Source: CAYTET01 sp964436975 (GTDB lineage Bacteria > Bacillota_I > Bacilli_A > Erysipelotrichales > Erysipelotrichaceae). From it: DNA of 33,824 bases. Positions 29,274-33,824 of the stretch are shown here, piece by piece. Location: contig CAYTET010000011.1 in NCBI GenBank assembly GCA_964436975.1, forward strand, positions 1 through 33,824, in the 5' to 3' direction. The position numbers and the translations under genes are program-made. The notes under the pieces are model-generated. The model searched no databases, was not told the DNA's origin, and worked only from the letters and a program-made list of their open reading frames with translations. Each line of letters begins with the position of its first letter. Within the stretch, counting starts at the first letter, position 1.

Positions 29274-30125
29274 ATGGCACAGATCCAATGGTATCCCGGC
29301 CACATGGCCAAAACAAACCGGCAGATTGAAGAAAAGATTGGCCTGGCCGACATGGTTATCGAAGTCCGTGATGCCCGCATCCCGCTCAGTTCGGCCAATC
29401 CGCTGCTGGACCAGCTTATCGGAACCAAGCCGCGGCTTATCGTCCTGGCCAAAAATGACAAGGCTGATCCGGCCGTGACGACCCGGTGGGTGCAGACTTT
29501 GACGGATGAGCAGAATTATGCGGTGGCTGTTGACCTATTGCATGATAAAGTAAATTCTATTCTGACTTCGGCCAGCCGCCGGCTGAATGCCAGCCGCATA
29601 AAAAGGCTGCAGTCAAAAGGCGTCAAAACGGTGCTGATTAAAGCTTTGGTATGCGGTATTCCCAATGTCGGCAAAAGCACCCTGATAAACCAGACCGCCC
29701 GCCGCCGGATGGCCAAGACCTCCGATAAGCCGGGGGTGACCCGCAGTCTGCAGTGGATAAAAATCAGTGATGAACTGGTTCTGCTGGATACCCCGGGTGT
29801 GCTATGGCCGAAATTCGAGGACCAGACTGTCGGCTACCGGCTGGCTTTGACCGGCGCGGTTGCCGATGATGTTCTGCCGATGGAAGAGGTTGCCCGGTAT
29901 GCCCTGAACGAAATGATCCAGCGCTATCCGCAGCGGCTTATGCAGCGCTACCAGCTTGACCAGCAGCAGCTGGCAGACTGCTGGAATGCCATCGGCCTTA
30001 AAAGAGGCTGTCTGGTAAATGGCAGCAGCATTGACACCAGCCGGCTGGCAACTTTAATCCTGCGTGATTTAAGAGACGGCTGCTGGGGACAGATCAGCTG
30101 GGAGGCTCCGGATGCCAACCGCTAA
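29274..30125 (+). CDS. rbgA: Ribosome biogenesis GTPase RbgA (YlqF) with altered G4 motif
   Basis: RbgA is a circularly permuted GTPase needed for late 50S assembly. The 283-residue product has IQWYPGHMAKTNRQIEEKI with the key His, VIEVRDARIPLSSANP, G1 GIPNVGKSTLINQTA, G3 DTPGVLWPKFEDQ and a C-terminal RNA-binding region ending in GCLVNGSSIDTSRL. The G4 motif is normally NKxD; here the aligned residues are AKND (59-62), so the conserved Asn is Ala. The ATG at 29274 lies one base after the lepB stop. The end overlaps rnhB by 14 bases. Confidence 0.95.
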   Translation: MAQIQWYPGHMAKTNRQIEEKIGLADMVIEVRDARIPLSSANPLLDQLIGTKPRLIVLAKNDKADPAVTTRWVQTLTDEQNYAVAVDLLHDKVNSILTSASRRLNASRIKRLQSKGVKTVLIKALVCGIPNVGKSTLINQTARRRMAKTSDKPGVTRSLQWIKISDELVLLDTPGVLWPKFEDQTVGYRLALTGAVADDVLPMEEVARYALNEMIQRYPQRLMQRYQLDQQQLADCWNAIGLKRGCLVNGSSIDTSRLATLILRDLRDGCWGQISWEAPDANR

Positions 30126-30723
30126 TGAATATGAAAAAGCGTACTGGAAAAACCAGCGCTTATTAATTGGCATTGATGAAGCCGGCCGCGGCCCGATTGC
30201 CGGTCCGCTGGTTGTGGCGGGGGCTGTTTTTCCGCTTGATTATGACAGCGGTGAAATCAATGACTCCAAGCAGCTCAGTGAAAAGAAAAGGGAAGTGCTG
30301 TTCAGGCAGATTATTGCGGATGCCGTCTATTACGATATCCGGATCATTACCCCGGCGGAAATAGACCGGCTCAATATCTACCGGGCTACCCAGCTGGCCA
30401 TGGCCGCCATCGGCCAGAGCGCACCGGTGGATGTTGTCTTAACCGATGCCATGCCTCTTGATATAGCCAAGGAAGTCACTTCAATCATTAAAGGTGATGC
30501 CAAGTCATGCTCGATTGCGGCCGGCAGCATTTTAGCCAAGGTGGTCAGGGACCATATCATGTACGGCTATGATGTGCTGTATCCGCAGTATGGCTTTGCC
30601 AGACATAAGGGCTATCCCACAAAAGCCCATCTGCAGGCTGTTGATGCCTACGGCCTGCTGCCTATTTACCGGAAAAGCTACGGACCGGTAATAGACCGGC
30701 TGCAGCAGCATCTGGATATCTGA
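30112..30723 (+). CDS. rnhB: Ribonuclease HII
   Basis: RNase HII removes ribonucleotides from DNA and RNA of RNA-DNA hybrids. The 203-residue product has GIDEAGRGPIAGPLVVAGAV with the Asp-Glu metal ligands, INDSKQLSEKKRE, and the motif KGDAKSCSIAAGSILAKVVRD. RHKGYPTKAHL gives the C-terminal block. GGGAGG in the end of rbgA serves as its ribosome-binding site. The rbgA-rnhB order is conserved with Bacillus. Confidence 0.97.
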   Translation: MPTANEYEKAYWKNQRLLIGIDEAGRGPIAGPLVVAGAVFPLDYDSGEINDSKQLSEKKREVLFRQIIADAVYYDIRIITPAEIDRLNIYRATQLAMAAIGQSAPVDVVLTDAMPLDIAKEVTSIIKGDAKSCSIAAGSILAKVVRDHIMYGYDVLYPQYGFARHKGYPTKAHLQAVDAYGLLPIYRKSYGPVIDRLQQHLDI

Positions 30724-30768
30724 AGGAATCAGGGCCGCTTGTTCCTATTAATATATAGGGGTGAGATT

Positions 30769-31503
30769 ATGCGGCAGCGTCTGATTCGACTGGCTGTGCA
30801 GTGCGGCGGTGATTATAACAAAATGATGGCAGCCCTTAAAGACAAAGTGCCGGAGGATACCGGCATACCGCTTTATGATGCCATTACCATTGCGGATGAT
30901 GATTATCCCAGCGCTCTTTTGGCTTTAAAAAGCCCGCCGCTGGTTTTATTTTACCGGGGCAAGCGCTCCCTGATCAGCCAGCCCAAGGCGGCGGTCATCG
31001 GCAGCCGGCAGGCCTGTGAATATGGCCGAATGATGACGGTGCGGATAGTCAGCCAGTTGCGCGGCCGGTATGTCATTGTCGCCGGAATGGCCAAGGGCAT
31101 TGACGGAATCGCCCACCGAGCCGCCGCGGCTACCATCGGGGTTTTAGGCTGCGGCCTGAATGTCTGCTACCCGCCGGAAAATGCCGGGCTCTACTCTTAT
31201 ATGGCCAGCCACCAACTGCTGATAAGTGAATATCCGCTTAATGTCCGGCCCCAGGCGGTCCATTTTCCTTTCCGCAACCGCATAATTGCCGGCCTGAGTG
31301 ATTTTGTTATCGTCACCCAGGCTAAAATGAGAAGCGGAACCATGCATACAGTAAACGCCGCCCTGTCTTTGGGCAAGGATGTCTATACTGTTCCTTACCG
31401 CAGTGATGATGCCGACGGCGCCGGCTGCAACAGCCTGATTTCGGAAGGCGCGGGGCTGCTGCAGTGGGACAGCCAGCAGCAGCGGTTTGTGGATTTTATT
31501 TGA
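30769..31503 (+). CDS. dprA: DNA processing protein DprA (DNA-uptake RecA loader)
   Basis: DprA binds incoming single-stranded DNA in natural transformation and loads RecA. The 244-residue product carries the Rossmann-like core: AAVIGSRQACEYGRMM, IVAGMAKGIDGIAHRAA, VLGCGLNVCYPPENAGLY, FPFRNRIIAGLSDFVIVTQA and the GKDVYTVPY end. It is short, with a brief SAM-like N-terminus and no C-terminal winged-helix domain. The ATG at 30769 follows AGGGGTGAG. With ComK in the same window, a functional transformation pathway is plausible. Its stop codon lies in the -35 of the topA promoter. Confidence 0.94.
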   Translation: MRQRLIRLAVQCGGDYNKMMAALKDKVPEDTGIPLYDAITIADDDYPSALLALKSPPLVLFYRGKRSLISQPKAAVIGSRQACEYGRMMTVRIVSQLRGRYVIVAGMAKGIDGIAHRAAAATIGVLGCGLNVCYPPENAGLYSYMASHQLLISEYPLNVRPQAVHFPFRNRIIAGLSDFVIVTQAKMRSGTMHTVNAALSLGKDVYTVPYRSDDADGAGCNSLISEGAGLLQWDSQQQRFVDFI

Positions 31504-31527
31504 CAATTAGGACCATTTGTGTAGAAA
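31500..31527 (+). promoter_or_regulatory. Promoter of topA
   Basis: TTGACA and TAGAAA are spaced by 16 bases. The -35 overlaps the dprA stop codon. The start point is near 31534, before the CAGGAGAG ribosome-binding site. Confidence 0.6.
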
Positions 31528-31550
31528 ATAAACGGCAGGAGAGATATTTT

Positions 31551-33731
31551 ATGACAAAACTGATGATTGTGGAATCGCCTTCTAAATCCAAGACGATTGA
31601 AAAATATCTGGGAAACGACTTTGATGTCGTCTCTTCCAAAGGCCATATCTGTGATCTGGCCATCAAAGGAAAGGGCGGCCTGGGGGTTGACGTTGACAAC
31701 GATTTTGCCCCGACCTATGTGATTAATCCGGACAAGAAGGATGTTGTCGCTGATCTGAAGAAACGGGTTAAAAAGGCTGACGAAGTGCTGCTGGCAACTG
31801 ATAATGACCGCGAGGGCGAAGCTATTTCATGGCATCTGGCCCGTGTTTTAGGGCTGGATATGGACAGCAAGAACCGCATTGTGTTTCAGGAAGTAACCAA
31901 GCCGGCCATTGTCAAGGCCATTGCCAATCCGCGCCAGATCGACATGAACATGGTCAAATCACAGGAAGACCGGCGGATTCTGGACCGGATTATCGGCTTT
32001 AAGCTTTCTTCGCTGCTGCAGCGCAAGATCAAAAGCAAATCGGCCGGCCGGGTTCAGTCGGTGGCCCTAAAGCTGATCTGTGACCGTGAAAAGGAAGTCA
32101 AGGCCTTTGTTCCGGCTGAATACTGGACGGTTGAGGCGGCTTTTGAAAAGCAGGACATCGCTTTTACGGCCCCTCTGACCAAAATAGAGAATAAAGCCGT
32201 TGATGCCAAAGACCGGCATCTGATCACCACCCAGCAGCAGGCCGAAGAGATAAAAAAAGCCTGCCAGGGTCCTTTTACCGTCGGTGAAGTCAAAAAGGAA
32301 GTCAAGACCAAGGGTCCGCGGCTGCCTTATATCACTTCAACTTTGCAGCAGGATGCGTCCAATAAGCTTAATTTTACTTCCAAGCGGACGATGTCAGTGG
32401 CGCAGAAGCTGTACGAGGGCATTGCCATCGGAACAGAAACAACCGGTCTGATCACCTATATGCGTACCGACTCCAACCGGCTTTCTGATGTCTTCATGGC
32501 CCAGACCAAGGATTTCATTGCCAAAAACTACGGCGCTGATTACGCCGGCTATTATCATGCCAAAGTTGATAAGAATGCCCAAGATGCCCATGAGGCGATC
32601 CGGCCCACCAATATCGAGAATACCCCGGAAAAGGTCAAAGCCCATCTGACGGCTGAAGAATACAAACTCTACAGCATGATCTACTACCGGGCGCTGGCGG
32701 CCCTGATGGCGCCGGCCCGCTATGATGCCGTGACAGTCCGGCTGCTCAACGGCATTTATGAATACACGGCTTCCGGCCGGCATCTGCTGTTTGACGGCTA
32801 CCAGAAAGTATACGGGGCTTATGAAAACAGCGGTGATGATGTCGATCTGCCTGAGCTGCAGGATAACGAAGCCATCACTGCGCAGTCCATAGAGGCCAAG
32901 CAGCATTTTACCGAACCGCCGCTGCGCTACTCGGAGGCCAGGCTGATCAAAGCCATGGAAGAATACGGCATCGGCCGTCCTTCCACCTATGCCACCATTA
33001 TTGATACTATCCTGATGCGCGGCTATGTTGAATACCTGCGCAGCGATGACGGCACCAAGTCAAAAGTTTTTGTGCCGACCGAACAGGGCGACCTGACCAA
33101 TGACAAGCTGGCCGAGTATTTCTCTTCAATAATCAACGTCAAGTACACCGCTGATATGGAAAGCGAACTTGACAGCATCGCCGAAGGGCAGTGCGACCCG
33201 GTTGAGGCTCTGCACCGCTTTTATGATGAATTCAGCCCGCTGGTCGATAATGCCTACGAGAATATGGAGAAAAAGGAACCGGTCAAGACCGGTGAGAAAT
33301 GTCCGGAATGCGGCGGGGATCTGGTGATCCGGCAGGGCCGCTATGGCGAGTTTATCTCCTGTTCAAATTATCCGACCTGCAAATTTGTCAAGAAGAAGCC
33401 GGAGGATGAACCGGTCAAAACCGGCGAAAAGTGTCCGGAATGCGGCAATGACCTGGTAATCCGGCAGGGCCGCTACGGCAAGTTTATCTCCTGTTCCAAT
33501 TATCCGGCTTGCAAGTATGTTAAAAAGCTGCCGGAAGACGAACCGGTTGATACCGGTGAGATCTGCCCGCAGTGCGGCCATCACCTGGTGCGCCGCAAGA
33601 GCCGCTACGGCACCTATTTTGTAGGCTGTTCCAATTATCCGGCCTGCAAGTACATCAAACCCGATCCCAATGCTCCGGCCAGACACTACCGCGCCAAAAA
33701 GGGAACGGCGAAGAAGAAAGCGACAAAATGA
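31551..33731 (+). CDS. topA: DNA topoisomerase I
   Basis: TopA relaxes negative supercoils. The 726-residue protein begins MTKLMIVESPSKSKTIEKYL (Toprim) with the metal site ATDNDREGEAISW (residues 82-94). The catalytic tyrosine is in TTGLITYMRTDS (Tyr303), and GIGRPSTYATIIDTI follows. The C-terminus holds three zinc ribbons, each C-x2-C ... C-x5-C, starting CPECGGDL, CPECGNDL and CPQCGHHL. The first two are near-identical tandem copies of about 45 residues. The true start is the ATG at 31551 behind AGGAGAG, not an upstream in-frame ATG. Its stop overlaps trmFO. Confidence 0.98.
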   Translation: MTKLMIVESPSKSKTIEKYLGNDFDVVSSKGHICDLAIKGKGGLGVDVDNDFAPTYVINPDKKDVVADLKKRVKKADEVLLATDNDREGEAISWHLARVLGLDMDSKNRIVFQEVTKPAIVKAIANPRQIDMNMVKSQEDRRILDRIIGFKLSSLLQRKIKSKSAGRVQSVALKLICDREKEVKAFVPAEYWTVEAAFEKQDIAFTAPLTKIENKAVDAKDRHLITTQQQAEEIKKACQGPFTVGEVKKEVKTKGPRLPYITSTLQQDASNKLNFTSKRTMSVAQKLYEGIAIGTETTGLITYMRTDSNRLSDVFMAQTKDFIAKNYGADYAGYYHAKVDKNAQDAHEAIRPTNIENTPEKVKAHLTAEEYKLYSMIYYRALAALMAPARYDAVTVRLLNGIYEYTASGRHLLFDGYQKVYGAYENSGDDVDLPELQDNEAITAQSIEAKQHFTEPPLRYSEARLIKAMEEYGIGRPSTYATIIDTILMRGYVEYLRSDDGTKSKVFVPTEQGDLTNDKLAEYFSSIINVKYTADMESELDSIAEGQCDPVEALHRFYDEFSPLVDNAYENMEKKEPVKTGEKCPECGGDLVIRQGRYGEFISCSNYPTCKFVKKKPEDEPVKTGEKCPECGNDLVIRQGRYGKFISCSNYPACKYVKKLPEDEPVDTGEICPQCGHHLVRRKSRYGTYFVGCSNYPACKYIKPDPNAPARHYRAKKGTAKKKATK

Positions 33732-33824
33732 AACGCGTTGCGGTTGTCGGAGCAGGGTTGGCCGGCAGCGAGGCGGCCTGGCAGCTGGTCCGGCGCAATA
33801 TTGCCGTCACCCTTTATGAAATGC
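33728..33824 (+). CDS. trmFO: tRNA m5U54 methyltransferase TrmFO, 3'-partial
   Basis: Only the first 32 codons are in the window. They read MKRVAVVGAGLAGSEAAWQL followed by VRRNIAVTLYEM, the FAD-binding glycine loop of TrmFO, which methylates U54 of tRNA using methylenetetrahydrofolate. The start overlaps the topA stop (ATGA). The topA-trmFO order is the same as in Bacillus. Confidence 0.93.
   Translation, partial: MKRVAVVGAGLAGSEAAWQLVRRNIAVTLYEM

Noticed and set aside
1..33824. CRISPR array, insertion sequence, prophage or toxin-antitoxin pair
   Set aside because: No regularly spaced repeats, transposase, integrase or terminal repeats were seen. The AbrB-type gene has no toxin neighbour.
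1..33824. High density of GCCGG/CCGGC words as a special signal
   Set aside because: It follows from frequent GCC, GGC, CCG and CGG codons and appears in all genes alike. It hints only that no enzyme cutting CCGG or GGCC is selecting against these sites.

Overview
The window reads as a chromosomal core-genome segment from a low-GC-type Firmicute that itself has a moderate GC content (roughly half by eye). The best guess is the Erysipelotrichia/Erysipelotrichales or a related Bacilli-like lineage. The reasons are the EzrA-cysteine desulfurase-ThiI cluster near rpsD, the ffh-rpsP-khpA-rimM-trmD-rplS-rbgA-rnhB-dprA-topA-trmFO order known from Bacillus, a ComK homologue, strong Shine-Dalgarno sites and TG-extended -10 promoters. 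No phage, transposon, CRISPR array, tRNA or rRNA was seen. The placement is inference; no 16S or marker search could be run.

Layout. 1-5.1 kb: the end of rplT (L20 with a long lysine-rich tail) and a terminator, then a tight run of a B12-binding radical SAM protein (DUF4080 type), a small ORF, an XTP/dITP pyrophosphatase, TrmL, two membrane proteins and a RidA with a cysteine-rich tail. 5.1-7.7 kb: comK overlapping rmuC, then a YitT-type membrane protein. 7.7-10.3 kb: a MacAB-like adaptor/ATPase/permease export system with an unusual ATPase-permease overlap. 10.3-11.0 kb (minus): NifU-like scaffold and a YuiD/DUF212 membrane protein. 11.1-17.4 kb: S1-domain protein, pgi, Y-family polymerase, SGNH hydrolase, SecB-like protein, lipoprotein and a MurJ/SpoVB-type flippase. 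17.5-18.1 kb (minus): rpsD with a structured leader. 18.4-23.5 kb: AbrB-type regulator, ezrA, nifS-type desulfurase, thiI and a HAD phosphatase. 23.6-24.8 kb (minus): PAP2-like protein and a two-iron superoxide reductase. 24.9-33.8 kb: the signal-recognition, ribosome and tRNA-modification block, then lepB, rbgA, rnhB, dprA, topA and the start of trmFO.

How the genes work together. Much of the window serves translation: ribosomal proteins L20, S4, S16 and L19, ribosome maturation by RimM and RbgA, and tRNA modification by TrmL, ThiI with its sulfur donor, TrmD and TrmFO. A second theme is DNA uptake and maintenance (ComK, RmuC, DprA, RnhB, TopA, Y-family polymerase). A third is the envelope and division (EzrA, flippase, LepB, Ffh, PAP2, lipoprotein, SecB-like protein).

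The most notable observations are an S16 protein lacking a conserved ten-residue block, an L20 with a histone-H1-like tail, a ComK-family gene translationally coupled to rmuC, a Cys-rich RidA tail, an AbrB regulator coupled to ezrA, a 17-bp palindrome in the superoxide reductase promoter, and an RbgA with an altered G4 motif. I did not find a clearly new multi-gene system.
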